This document shows, piece by piece, positions 1 to 9,062 of a DNA stretch of 64,000 bases. Position 1 is the first letter of the stretch, and each line of letters begins with the position of its first letter. The stretch lies in the NCBI GenBank assembly GCA_039969355.1, contig JBDVOA010000018.1, forward strand, positions 209,096-273,095. The letters are read 5' to 3'. Source of the DNA: JL08 sp039969355 (lineage in GTDB: Bacteria; Pseudomonadota; Alphaproteobacteria; Rhodobacterales; Rhodobacteraceae). Both the position numbers and the translations under genes were made by a program. The notes beneath the pieces were generated by a model. The model saw only the letters and a program-made list of their open reading frames with translations. It searched no databases and was not told the origin of the DNA.

Positions 1-106
1 TTTATTATGGCGCAAGATCAAAGTAGTGCAGGTGGGGAGACCTCTTAACCTGCCAGGGCGATTATTCAACCATTGTCTATCGTCAAAGATCGGTGCGTGA
101 ATCACG

Positions 107-134
107 TTGACAGATAAATTAAACTCACTATGAG
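107..134 (+). promoter_or_regulatory. Candidate sigma-70-type promoter for the aminotransferase
   Basis: A perfect TTGACA at 107-112 is followed after 16 bases by TATGAG at 129-134, which matches the -10 consensus only in part. Transcription would begin near 141, about 55 bases before the ATG at 195. Seen by eye only. The rest of 1-194 holds no convincing gene. Confidence 0.4.
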
Positions 135-194
135 AATTTTAAACACTCTCCTAAATGACTGTCTTCTGGTCAACTTGAAAAGGAACTTGTCGAT

Positions 195-1571
195 ATGGCG
201 ACCACTGTAAAAAAACAAACCCGCAAAACAGCGACCAAGCGCAAGGCCAAGATTGCGGTTGTGCCGGATGTTGCGGCAGAAGCGAATAGCAACGCGGAAC
301 TGCTGAAGCGCCGAGAAGCGGCTGTTGCTCGGGGCGTAGCTTCGGCCGCGCCGGTTTTTGCCAGTCATGCAGAGAACGCTGAACTTTGGGATGTCGAAGG
401 TAACCGCTATGTTGATTTTGCGGGGGGCATCGCGGTGCTGAATACCGGTCATCGTCACCCCAAGGTGATCGCGGCCGCAAAAGAACAAGAAGACCACTAC
501 ACCCATACTAGCTTTCAGGTCGTTCCTTATGAGCCGTATGTCGCGCTTGCCGAGAAACTGAATGCTCTTGCACCCGGCGATCACGAAAAAAAATCATTGC
601 TGGTGACTACTGGCGCCGAAGCCGTAGAAAATGCGGTGAAAATTGCCCGCGCCGCAACCGGTCGTCCGGGGGTAATTGCGTTTACGGGCAGCTATCACGG
701 ACGCACGCTGCTCACGCTGGGAATGACCGGCAAGATATCGCCTTACAAAAAGGACGTGGGTCCGTTTCCATCAGACGTTTTTCGCGCGCCATTCCCAAGT
801 GTACGGGACGGGATCACCGTTCAGGATGCGCTGATCGGTCTTGAAAACCTGTTTCTGACGGATGCGCAACCCGACCGTGTCGCTGCGATCATTATTGAGC
901 CTGTCTTGGGCGAGGGGGGCTACATACCAGTGCCCTTTGAAATGATGCGCGCCTTGCGTGACATTTGTGATAAACACGGCATTCTGCTTATCTCCGACGA
1001 AATTCAAGCCGGATTTGGCCGGACAGGGACGTGGTTTGCGATAGAACATTCTGGCGTCGTGCCGGATTTGATCACCGTTGCAAAATCCATGGCTGGCGGA
1101 TATCCGATCGCAGGTGTGATCGGTCGCGCTGAGGTGATGGATGCATTGGCACCTGGTGGATTGGGTGGCACATATGGCGGCAATCCGGTTGCCTGTGCCG
1201 CGGCCCTGGCTGCAATTGATGCAATTGAACAAGAGGGTCTGCTGGCCCGTTCGGCTACTTTGGGCGCGCAGTTCCGCGAAAAGTTCTCTGAAATTGGTGC
1301 ACGCGTTGCGCCTTACCGGATGTGGGATATCCGTGGCCTAGGCGCAATGTTGGCGGTTGAATTTGTCACCGATTTCGAAACTGCTCAGCCTGATGCTGAT
1401 CTGACCAAATCCGTGGTTGCGCATGCACTCAAACGTGGGTTGATCCTGCTTGCTTGTGGGATGCACGGCAACGCGCTGCGTATCATGGTACCCTTGACGG
1501 CATCTGATGCGATCATTGAAGAAGGTCTTGCGATTTTTGAGGCCGCGTTGGCTGACGCGATCGCAAAGTAA
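195..1571 (+). CDS. Class III aminotransferase (4-aminobutyrate aminotransferase-like)
   Basis: A PLP-dependent fold-type I aminotransferase of 458 residues, most like GABA/omega-amino acid transaminases, which move an amino group to 2-oxoglutarate or pyruvate in the cytoplasm. Family marks are present in order: the FAGGIAVLNTGHRHP stretch near residue 77, TTGAEAVENAVK near 138, GSYHGRT near 165, DEIQAGFGRTG near 270, and the PLP lysine in AKSMAGGYP near 297. The ATG at 195 follows an AAGGA-like ribosome site. The first 25 residues are very basic, with eight Lys/Arg in the first 20, and extend beyond the usual start. It stands alone, convergent with the next gene across a terminator. The exact substrate cannot be read from the sequence. 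Confidence 0.85.
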   Translation: MATTVKKQTRKTATKRKAKIAVVPDVAAEANSNAELLKRREAAVARGVASAAPVFASHAENAELWDVEGNRYVDFAGGIAVLNTGHRHPKVIAAAKEQEDHYTHTSFQVVPYEPYVALAEKLNALAPGDHEKKSLLVTTGAEAVENAVKIARAATGRPGVIAFTGSYHGRTLLTLGMTGKISPYKKDVGPFPSDVFRAPFPSVRDGITVQDALIGLENLFLTDAQPDRVAAIIIEPVLGEGGYIPVPFEMMRALRDICDKHGILLISDEIQAGFGRTGTWFAIEHSGVVPDLITVAKSMAGGYPIAGVIGRAEVMDALAPGGLGGTYGGNPVACAAALAAIDAIEQEGLLARSATLGAQFREKFSEIGARVAPYRMWDIRGLGAMLAVEFVTDFETAQPDADLTKSVVAHALKRGLILLACGMHGNALRIMVPLTASDAIIEEGLAIFEAALADAIAK

Positions 1572-1597
1572 ATCAACTAATTCACGTACTTAAAAAG

Positions 1598-1625
1598 AAA
1601 GGCGGGCCAAAATGTGTCCGCCTTT
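1598..1625. terminator. Bidirectional Rho-independent terminator
   Basis: AAAGGCGG (1598-1605) pairs with CCGCCTTT (1618-1625) around a 12-base loop, with an A-run before and a T-run after. It sits between the converging ends of the aminotransferase (1571) and the glutamate-synthase-like gene (1633), so it can serve both. Confidence 0.75.
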
Positions 1626-1632
1626 TTGCAGC

Positions 1633-3246
1633 TTAAGTGGTGGGCGTGAATTGATCCGAACGAGCTCGCGCCCATCTGGCACGATAGTTGTCGTGATCGG
1701 CCCCCTCCTTTTTCAGCAGGAATCCCTCGGGTAGATAGGGGTATGCTTCCTGGCCGGTGACCATCTGGGAGTCCCCGTTTCTGATCATGAGATGATGCGG
1801 TAGGAATTCTCCTGGATGTGACAAGCCCGCAGCGCCAGTCATCTCGCCGAGCGCGGACATGGTGTTCTTATGAAATCGCGCAACCCTTTGTGCTTTGCCC
1901 GCCGGGTCAAGTGCGCGCTGGCGCAAAGGGTCCTGCGTTGCAACACCGACCGGGCAACGATTGGTGTGGCAGGCCTGCGCCTGAATGCAACCGATTGCAA
2001 ACATGTACCCGCGGGCCGAGTTGCACCAATCTGCCCCAATCGCAAGGGCGCGTGCTATGTCGAATGCAGATACAATCTTGCCTGCAGCCCCAACCTTGAT
2101 CTGATCTCGCAGGCCTGCGCCGCGCAGCGTGTTGTGCACAAAGGTCAACCCTTCGACCATGGGCATTCCGACATGATTTGCGAACTCGACCGGTGCAGCG
2201 CCGGTGCCCCCTTCAGCACCGTCAACCACGATGAAATCGGGGGCGATACGGGTTTCAAGCATCGCTTTTACCATACACATGAATTCGCGACGATGCCCGA
2301 TACAAAGCTTAAGGCCCACCGGTTTCCCCAGCGACTTTTCCCGAAGCAATGCTAGAAACTGCATCATCTCGACAGGCGTGGAAAAAGCGGAATGCGACGC
2401 TGGAGAAACACAATCCTGACCCATCGGAATGCCGCGGGCTTCGGCAATTTCGGCGCTGATTTTTGCGGCCGGTAGCATGCCGCCATGGCCGGGCTTCGCC
2501 CCCTGGCTCAGCTTCAGTTCAATCATCTTTATCTGAGGGTTGGCAGCCTGTTCCTCAAATTTCAGTGTGTTGAACTCGCCGTCTTCATTTCGGCAGCCAA
2601 AGTAACCGGACCCGATCTCATAGATAAGATCGCCCCCCCCTTCCCGATGGTACTTGCTGATACCGCCTTCGCCGGTGTCATGTGCAAATCCGCCCTGCCG
2701 GGCCCCCGAATTGAGCGCTAAAATGGCGTTTGCGGACAGTGCTCCATAGCTCATGGCTGAAATATTGTAGAGAGATGCGTCGTAAGGCTGGGTGCATTCC
2801 GGCCCCCCAATACGAACTCGGAAGTCGGTTTCCGTCAGATGTTTGGGGCTGGCTGAATGTGTGACCCAGGAATATCCGGCATCATAGACCCGCATGCGCG
2901 TTCCGAAGGGGCGCTTGTCCTCAACGCCTTTTGAGCGCTGGTAAACAAGTGAGCGGTCATCGCGACTAAAGGGCTCCTCGTCCTGATCGCTTTCAATCAG
3001 ATACTGGCGAATTTCGGGACGGATCCCCTCAAACAGAAACCGCATATGTCCCAGCACCGGGTAATTTCGCAAGATCGAATGATCCCGCTGTCTTATATCA
3101 TGCACGCCAAGCGCAGTGAGTGCGGCGAAGAAGACAAGTGGAATAAGCATCCAGGTCGTCCAAATTAGACCGATCAGGGAAAGGAAGCTAAGCAACCCAA
3201 CAATTGCGAAAGGCAAAAAACGAGCGTTTTGAGTTGTTGATGACAT
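1633..3246 (-). CDS. FMN-binding glutamate synthase-family protein, membrane-anchored
   Basis: A 537-residue protein of the FMN-binding domain family of glutamate synthase large subunits, standing alone without the amidotransferase part. Two hydrophobic segments in residues 10-55 suggest an N-terminal membrane anchor. The catalytic barrel follows, with YNISAMSYGALS, GEGGISKYH, DGAEGGTGAAP and a Cys-containing stretch CIQAQACHTNRCPVG that corresponds to the 3Fe-4S ligand region of GltB. The start at 3246 is chosen because AAGGAACC precedes it; an in-frame start at 3360 has no such support. The reaction is unknown for these single-domain homologues. They are common in Proteobacteria and are usually annotated only by family. 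Confidence 0.85.
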   Translation of the reverse strand: MSSTTQNARFLPFAIVGLLSFLSLIGLIWTTWMLIPLVFFAALTALGVHDIRQRDHSILRNYPVLGHMRFLFEGIRPEIRQYLIESDQDEEPFSRDDRSLVYQRSKGVEDKRPFGTRMRVYDAGYSWVTHSASPKHLTETDFRVRIGGPECTQPYDASLYNISAMSYGALSANAILALNSGARQGGFAHDTGEGGISKYHREGGGDLIYEIGSGYFGCRNEDGEFNTLKFEEQAANPQIKMIELKLSQGAKPGHGGMLPAAKISAEIAEARGIPMGQDCVSPASHSAFSTPVEMMQFLALLREKSLGKPVGLKLCIGHRREFMCMVKAMLETRIAPDFIVVDGAEGGTGAAPVEFANHVGMPMVEGLTFVHNTLRGAGLRDQIKVGAAGKIVSAFDIARALAIGADWCNSARGYMFAIGCIQAQACHTNRCPVGVATQDPLRQRALDPAGKAQRVARFHKNTMSALGEMTGAAGLSHPGEFLPHHLMIRNGDSQMVTGQEAYPYLPEGFLLKKEGADHDNYRARWARARSDQFTPTT

Positions 3247-3674
3247 GGCAGGTTCCTTTTGTTCCACGATGGGGACACCTGAAATAATAAGCAATCTCCG
3301 GCGGAGAGGTCTACAGTTCTGGGCACTCTTAGGCACTAAGCTGGGTGGCGTTAGAATCACGCTGTTTTCTTCTAAGTTTCAGCTAAGGGGATGGATTAGA
3401 GTAAACATGGCACGCTGAGGCCATCATGCTAATTAATGAAATAGGCAATATTACTGACGTGCCGTGAATTATGTTGCAGAAGCCGCACGAGTCTTGCAGT
3501 CTTGCAGAACGAACCAAGTGTCGATGACATCGGTAAAGGCGTGTCGCCACTTAGCTTTTGTAAAAGCGGAGTGAGAGTCGATCCAGTTTTTCAACCAATT
3601 CATCACGCGGGGCTGCAAAAAACAGATCCTTCCTTAAGGAGGGCAATCAAAGTTAATTAAATAGGGAGAAAACC
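3247..3674. promoter_or_regulatory. Divergent intergenic region upstream of the TRAP cluster
   Basis: This 428-base gap separates two divergent genes and should hold both promoters. No gene is visible. An imperfect palindrome, CCTTCCTTAAGGAGG at 3628-3642, lies 33 bases before the TAXI gene and could be an operator or a leader hairpin. A ribosome site AGGGAGAAAACC directly precedes the ATG at 3675. Confidence 0.4.
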
Positions 3675-4631
3675 ATGAAACCAATTAAATACCTTGCTTT
3701 CGCAGCCGCCATGTTGGCGGGGTCTGCGGTTTATGCGCAAGAGAAATTCATCACCATCGGCACCGGTGGCCAGACAGGCGTTTATTTCGTCGTTGGCCAG
3801 TCGATCTGCAAGTTGGTCAACCGCGGTGTGGCCGATCATGGATTGAAGTGTACGGCACCTTCAACCGGCGGTTCCATTGCAAACATCAATGCGATCAAGG
3901 CCGGGGACATGGACATGGGCGTCGCCCAGTCCGACTGGCAGTATCACGCTTACAACGGCTCTTCAAAATTTGAGGGTGACAAGTTTGACGGCGAGCGCGC
4001 GGTTTTCTCAGTTCATGGTGAACCCTTCACCGTCATCGCGCGCGCCGACGCCGGAATCAATTCGTTTGCCGATCTCAAAGGCAAGCGCGTCAACATCGGC
4101 AACCCCGGATCTGGGCAGCGAGCGACAATGGAAGTCGTAATGAATGCACTGGGCTGGACGCTTGATGATTTTGCACTGGCCTCTGAGTTGAAACCTGCAG
4201 AGCAGGCCGCCGCACTTGGCGACAATAAAGTAGACGCGATCATCTACACAGTGGGCCATCCAAATGGTTCGATCCAGGAAGCTGTTTCGACGGTTGATGC
4301 TGTTCTGGTCCCTGTTACCGGACCGGAGATCGACCAGTTGATCGCAGATAACCCGTTCTATGCTGCCGCCACAGTTCCCGGTGGGATGTATGAGGGATCG
4401 CCGGATGACACATCCACATTTGGCGTCAAAGCCACTTTTGTGACTTCGGAAGCTGTAGATGACGAGGTTGTTTACGAGGTGGTTAAAGCGGTTTTTGACA
4501 ACTTTGATCGCTTCAAACGCCTGCACCCGGCTTTTGAGAATCTTAAACAAGAGGAAATGATCAAAGACGGCCTGTCTGCTCCTCTGCATCCCGGTGCTGC
4601 CAAGTACTACTCTGAAAAGGGCTTGATGTAG
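3675..4631 (+). CDS. TAXI-family TRAP transporter substrate-binding protein
   Basis: The periplasmic solute receptor of a TRAP transporter, 318 residues. A Sec signal peptide ends at about VYA-QE (residues 1-22). The mature start, ITIGTGGQTGVYF, and the segment TGGSIANINAIKAGDMD are hallmarks of the TAXI family. TAXI receptors work with a single fused 12TM/4TM permease, and that gene follows 106 bases downstream. Characterised TAXI systems import carboxylates such as glutamate or 2-oxoglutarate; the ligand here is not known. It is the first gene of a plus-strand cluster reaching 14264, so the ligand may feed the decarboxylase, amidase and ligase genes behind it. Confidence 0.9.
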   Translation: MKPIKYLAFAAAMLAGSAVYAQEKFITIGTGGQTGVYFVVGQSICKLVNRGVADHGLKCTAPSTGGSIANINAIKAGDMDMGVAQSDWQYHAYNGSSKFEGDKFDGERAVFSVHGEPFTVIARADAGINSFADLKGKRVNIGNPGSGQRATMEVVMNALGWTLDDFALASELKPAEQAAALGDNKVDAIIYTVGHPNGSIQEAVSTVDAVLVPVTGPEIDQLIADNPFYAAATVPGGMYEGSPDDTSTFGVKATFVTSEAVDDEVVYEVVKAVFDNFDRFKRLHPAFENLKQEEMIKDGLSAPLHPGAAKYYSEKGLM

Positions 4632-4737
4632 ACCATTTTCCGCATGCAAGTCACCCGTGCGCCATAGACCTTCTGGCGCACGGCTCGACACTAAACGAAC
4701 TAATAGACGCCTGAAAACAGGCCGCAGGGGGACTGAC

Positions 4738-7500
4738 ATGTCGGACGATCCTAACCAACAGCAAGCTGCTGCAGTCGAGAATGAGGCTGCTGGACGCGGT
4801 GGGCTATCTCAGGCGGAACTGGATGAACTTGTAGCTTCTTCTGACACGGGCGGTCGTGGGACCGCCGGGCCTGTTGGCCTGTTCATAACCTGTGTTGCGC
4901 TAGCCTGGTCGTTGTTTCAACTTTGGATCGCATCGCCCATTCCCTTTATAGTCGGTTGGGGAGTGTTCAATGACACCGAGGCCCGCTCAATCCATCTGGC
5001 CTTTGCTATCTTTCTGGCATTTGCGGCTTTTCCCGCCGCCCGCACCAAGTTCCAGATTGGGTTGGGGGTTGTTGTCCCCGTGGCCCTTGCATTTCTATTT
5101 ATGGTCGCGGCCAAAGACGGGGTCGCAACATGGTATATACCAATCATAGCCCTTGCAGTCGTCTTTGCTGTGATTCTCGGGTCTCCCAAAGATCGCGTGC
5201 CAATCTGGGAATGGGCCATGGCAATCATTGGCGCAATGGCAGCTCTCTATCTTTTCGTGTTTTATCGCGACATTTCAGGCCGGGTTGGTGCACCAATTGA
5301 GCAAGACTTTGTCGTCGCTGTAATTGGCTTGATGTTACTGCTCGAGGCGACGCGGCGAGCGCTTGGACCAGCCTTGATGATCGTTGCAAGCGTCTTCCTG
5401 ATGTATACGGTTTTGGGCCCCTACATGCCCTCGATCATAGCACACAAAGGCAACAGCCTGTCAGAAATTGTGAACCACCAGTGGATTACCACCGAAGGTG
5501 TATTTGGCATCGCGCTTGGCGTTTCCACGTCATTTGTTTTTCTGTTTGTGTTGTTCGGGTCGTTGCTGGACCGAGCAGGTGCGGGCAACTATTTCATTCA
5601 GGTTGCGTTCAGCCTGATGGGTCATATGAAAGGCGGGCCAGCCAAGGCTGCTGTCGTCTCATCGGCCATGACCGGGCTCATTTCCGGCTCGTCTATCGCC
5701 AACGTGGTCACAACTGGCACGTTCACTATTCCGCTGATGAAAAAGGTCGGCTTTAATTCTGAAAAGGCCGGCGCTGTGGAGGTGGCGAGTTCAGTCAACG
5801 GGCAGATCATGCCCCCTGTTATGGGGGCCGCGGCCTTTCTGATGGTCGAATATGTCGGAATACCCTATTTTGATGTCGTGACGCACGCATTCCTTCCAGC
5901 GGTGATATCCTATATCGCGCTGGTCTACATCGTGCATCTGGAAGCGTTGAAGGCCGGACTAAAGGGTCTGCCGCGCGCCTATACGCCCAAACCCATCGTG
6001 CAACGGCTGATCGGCATTGCTTTCACTGTTGCCGCCATCTGCGCGCTGTCGTTCATCGTTTACTATGGCATGGGTTGGATCCGCCCAGCATTCCCCGACA
6101 CCGCAGGCTACATCATATTTGCCTTCCTGACCCTCATCTACATGAGTCTGCTCTATATCGCGTCAAAGGAGGAGCCCCTAGAGCTTGATGACCCGAATGC
6201 GCCCGTTACAGCGCTACCGCTGCCGGGGCCGACAATACGGTCGGGTCTGCATTTCGTTCTGCCTGTTGTGGTGCTGGTCTGGGCGTTAATGGTGGATCGT
6301 CTGTCACCGGGTCTTTCCGCATTCTGGGCGACGGCCTACATGGTGTTTATCCTGCTGACACAACGTCCGCTGACAGCACTGATGCGCAAAGACCATGACA
6401 TCGCCGCTGCAGTAGCAAATGGTGTTAAAGATCTGATAAGCGGCCTCGAAACCGGTGCACGTAATATGATCGGTATTGGCATCGCGACTGCAACCGCTGG
6501 TATCATCGTTGGCGCCGTCAGCCAGACCGGTGTCGGTTCGGCACTTGCCGATGTGGTCGAAGTACTTTCAGGGGGTAATATCCTTGCCATACTGTTCCTG
6601 ACAGCAATCCTGTCGCTGATCCTTGGTATGGGCCTGCCAACAACGGCAAATTATATCGTGGTTTCGGCTTTGCTTGCCCCGGTTATTGTTACCTTGGGGC
6701 AGCAAAACGGGCTGATCGTGCCGCTTATCGCGGTGCATCTGTTTGTGTTCTACTTCGGGATCATGGCGGACGTGACGCCTCCTGTCGGGCTTGCAAGCTT
6801 TGCAGCCGCGGCCGTGTCCGGAGGTGATCCGATCAAAACCGGTGTAGTGGCGTTCTTCTATAGCTTGCGAACAGCTGCACTGCCCTTCTTGTTTATCTTC
6901 AACACTGAACTGTTGCTGATCGGCGTAACTTGGGCACAGGGCATCTTCGTCTTCATTGTCGCGACAATAGCGATGCTCTTGTTCGCTGCCGCGACGCAGG
7001 GGTGGTTCCTTGCGCGAAATCGCTTTTACGAAACAATCGCGCTTTTGCTGATCGCGTTCACTTTGTTCCGCCCAGGATTCTGGATGGACATGGTCTCTCC
7101 GCCCTATAGTGAAGAAAATCCTACTGAGATTGCAGCGGCAGCGATGGGCACAGATGTCGGCGAAGAGTTGCGAATACGTGTTGCCGGTCTGAATGATCTG
7201 GGGGATCCCATCGAATTTGTGGCGATCTTGCCGATACTGGACGGCGCAACCGGTGAAGAACGTCTGGAGAATGCCGGTTTGTTGTTCCGTAATGAAGGCG
7301 ACAAGTTGTTTATCGACGACGTGACGTTTGGCAGTGCGGCAGAGACCGCAGGACTAGATTGGGATCAGGAGGTGCTGCGTGTGCTGAAACCAGTTTCGCA
7401 ACCAACCAAGTATCTGATGTTTATTCCAGCACTGATCTTGCTGGGACTGATCGTCCTGATGCAACGCGGCCGCGCCCCGCGTGAAACCGCAGCGGCCTGA
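4738..7500 (+). CDS. TRAP transporter fused permease (4TM/12TM) with C-terminal extra domain
   Basis: A 920-residue inner-membrane protein joining the small and large TRAP permease subunits, as expected for TAXI systems. Many hydrophobic helices run through residues 35-800. The DctM-like core includes SGSSIANVVTTGTFTIP, EVASSVNGQIMPPVMGAAAF and GMGLPTTANYIVVSALLAP. The last roughly 120 residues form a soluble part followed by one further helix, matching the DUF3394-type tail of many fused TRAP permeases. The start at 4738 follows a GGGGGAC ribosome site; an in-frame start at 4657 would add a hydrophilic, Arg-rich leader and is less likely. The universal stress gene follows after 11 bases. Confidence 0.9.
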   Translation: MSDDPNQQQAAAVENEAAGRGGLSQAELDELVASSDTGGRGTAGPVGLFITCVALAWSLFQLWIASPIPFIVGWGVFNDTEARSIHLAFAIFLAFAAFPAARTKFQIGLGVVVPVALAFLFMVAAKDGVATWYIPIIALAVVFAVILGSPKDRVPIWEWAMAIIGAMAALYLFVFYRDISGRVGAPIEQDFVVAVIGLMLLLEATRRALGPALMIVASVFLMYTVLGPYMPSIIAHKGNSLSEIVNHQWITTEGVFGIALGVSTSFVFLFVLFGSLLDRAGAGNYFIQVAFSLMGHMKGGPAKAAVVSSAMTGLISGSSIANVVTTGTFTIPLMKKVGFNSEKAGAVEVASSVNGQIMPPVMGAAAFLMVEYVGIPYFDVVTHAFLPAVISYIALVYIVHLEALKAGLKGLPRAYTPKPIVQRLIGIAFTVAAICALSFIVYYGMGWIRPAFPDTAGYIIFAFLTLIYMSLLYIASKEEPLELDDPNAPVTALPLPGPTIRSGLHFVLPVVVLVWALMVDRLSPGLSAFWATAYMVFILLTQRPLTALMRKDHDIAAAVANGVKDLISGLETGARNMIGIGIATATAGIIVGAVSQTGVGSALADVVEVLSGGNILAILFLTAILSLILGMGLPTTANYIVVSALLAPVIVTLGQQNGLIVPLIAVHLFVFYFGIMADVTPPVGLASFAAAAVSGGDPIKTGVVAFFYSLRTAALPFLFIFNTELLLIGVTWAQGIFVFIVATIAMLLFAAATQGWFLARNRFYETIALLLIAFTLFRPGFWMDMVSPPYSEENPTEIAAAAMGTDVGEELRIRVAGLNDLGDPIEFVAILPILDGATGEERLENAGLLFRNEGDKLFIDDVTFGSAAETAGLDWDQEVLRVLKPVSQPTKYLMFIPALILLGLIVLMQRGRAPRETAAA

Positions 7501-7511
7501 GGAGGGTTGAT

Positions 7512-7943
7512 ATGTTCAAATCCGTATTGCTAACCATCGACTTGAACCGTGAAGCGTCCTGGAAGAAAGCCCTGCCTCAGGCGCTCGAACTTGTGAATGC
7601 GTCAAAAGGCATGCTGCACATCATGTCTGTCGTTCCGGATTTGGGAACGCCGCTTGTAGAAGGGTTTTTCCCGGCGGATTTTGAAGAGAAAGCTGTCGCA
7701 GCCGCAAGTGCGGCGCTGGATGGCATTGTTAAGGAAAACGTTCCGACAACGATCAAGGTCAAACAGCATCTCGCTTTTGGTGCGATCCACACAAAACTGC
7801 TTGAGGCGATCGAAGAGACGAACTGCGATCTTGTCATAATGGCCTCACACAGACCGGACCGGGTGCGTGAATTCCTGGTTGGTTCCAACGCTGATAGAGT
7901 TGTGCGAAGATCACCTGTTTCCGTTCTGGTGGTAAGGGCGTAA
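7512..7943 (+). CDS. Universal stress protein (UspA family)
   Basis: A single-domain Usp protein of 143 residues. It starts with the beta-strand MFKSVLLTIDLN and ends with the nucleotide-binding motif G-x2-G-x9-G-(S/T), here as MASHRPDRVREFLVGSNADRV followed by VLVVRA. The first Gly positions of the usual motif are replaced (SHRPD), so ATP binding is uncertain. It sits 11 bases after the TRAP permease. A Usp gene coupled to a TRAP transporter is a known arrangement (TeaD beside TeaABC in Halomonas, where it modulates the transporter). Here it probably regulates the preceding transporter, by analogy only. Confidence 0.88.
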   Translation: MFKSVLLTIDLNREASWKKALPQALELVNASKGMLHIMSVVPDLGTPLVEGFFPADFEEKAVAAASAALDGIVKENVPTTIKVKQHLAFGAIHTKLLEAIEETNCDLVIMASHRPDRVREFLVGSNADRVVRRSPVSVLVVRA

Positions 7944-8008
7944 GACGTGCAAAAAGTGAAGCCAGTTTCAGGTATGTTGCCTGAGTCGCTTCGCGCGCAC
8001 GGAGACTT

Positions 8009-8989
8009 ATGAGTATGACCCCATTCGCAATTGCCGGCGTTCAGATGTACGTGAACGCACTTCAGCCCAACGTTGACGGCATGATCCACCGTCTTGATGT
8101 GCTGATGGCCCGCTTTCCCTGGACCCAGATGGTGCTGTTTAGCGAACTGGCGCCTTTTGGGCCACTGGATCGGTTTGCGCAGCCGCCTCAAAATGAAACG
8201 CTGGATCGGTTTTGTGAAGCAGCACAGCGTCACAAGGTCTGGCTTATCCCCGGTTCGATGTTCTTGCGCGCGGCGGACGGGCAGGTTTTCAATACATCGG
8301 TCGTGATCAATCCCGAGGGCGAAATTGTCCGGCGCTACGCCAAGATGTTCCCATTTCGGCCGTACGAGGCCGGCATCGCTGCAGGCACTGATTTCTGCGT
8401 CTTTGATGTGCCGGACGTGGGCCGGTTCGGATTGTCAATCTGCTATGATATCTGGTTTCCGGAAACTACCCGCCAACTCACCAGCATGGGGGCCGAAGTG
8501 CTGCTGCACCCCGTCTTAACCGGTACAACCGACCGGGACGCGGAACTGGCCATTGCGCGCGCCACCGCAGCGCAGTTTCAATGTTATGTATTTGACGTGA
8601 ACGGCCTTGGTGCTGGTGGTGTCGGAAAATCATGTGTCGTCGATCCGTCCTCAACGGTCCTGCATCAGTCCGCAGGACAAGAAGACATGTTCCCAATTGA
8701 GGTCGACCTCAGCATGGTACGCCGACAGCGGGAAACCGGTATGAAGGGCCTTGGACAAGTGCTCAAAAGCTTCCGCGACCGCTCAAACGATTTTTCGGTG
8801 TACGATCGCTCCAGCGGCACCGATGCGTTCCTGCACACACTTGGCCCACTTGAAACACCGCAGCAAGGTTCGCGGGCAGGGCTGCATGTCGATGTTCCGG
8901 ATGCTAATATCGAATCCAGCGCGCCCGGCGCTAAGAGAATCCATGATATCGGGGTGACACCGATGATTGGGAAGACTTCCAGCGGTTGA
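8009..8989 (+). CDS. Carbon-nitrogen hydrolase (nitrilase superfamily amidase)
   Basis: A cytoplasmic amidohydrolase of 326 residues with the Glu-Lys-Cys triad of the nitrilase superfamily: Glu46 in LFSELAPFG, Lys112 in RRYAKMFPF and Cys145 in LSICYDIWFPE. This fits an aliphatic amidase or N-carbamoyl-amine amidase type enzyme that releases ammonia from a C-N bond. The C-terminal 60 residues are longer than a minimal domain. The start at 8009 follows a GGAG site. It lies between the TRAP/Usp genes and a basic amino acid decarboxylase. An amide or carbamoyl-polyamine substrate is therefore attractive but inferred. Confidence 0.85.
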   Translation: MSMTPFAIAGVQMYVNALQPNVDGMIHRLDVLMARFPWTQMVLFSELAPFGPLDRFAQPPQNETLDRFCEAAQRHKVWLIPGSMFLRAADGQVFNTSVVINPEGEIVRRYAKMFPFRPYEAGIAAGTDFCVFDVPDVGRFGLSICYDIWFPETTRQLTSMGAEVLLHPVLTGTTDRDAELAIARATAAQFQCYVFDVNGLGAGGVGKSCVVDPSSTVLHQSAGQEDMFPIEVDLSMVRRQRETGMKGLGQVLKSFRDRSNDFSVYDRSSGTDAFLHTLGPLETPQQGSRAGLHVDVPDANIESSAPGAKRIHDIGVTPMIGKTSSG

Positions 8990-9062
8990 GTCACCGTACG
9001 ATATCCGCCAATTCCAGCGCGATCATCTGTCGGTCATTGAGCCCCCTAACGGAGAACGACCG

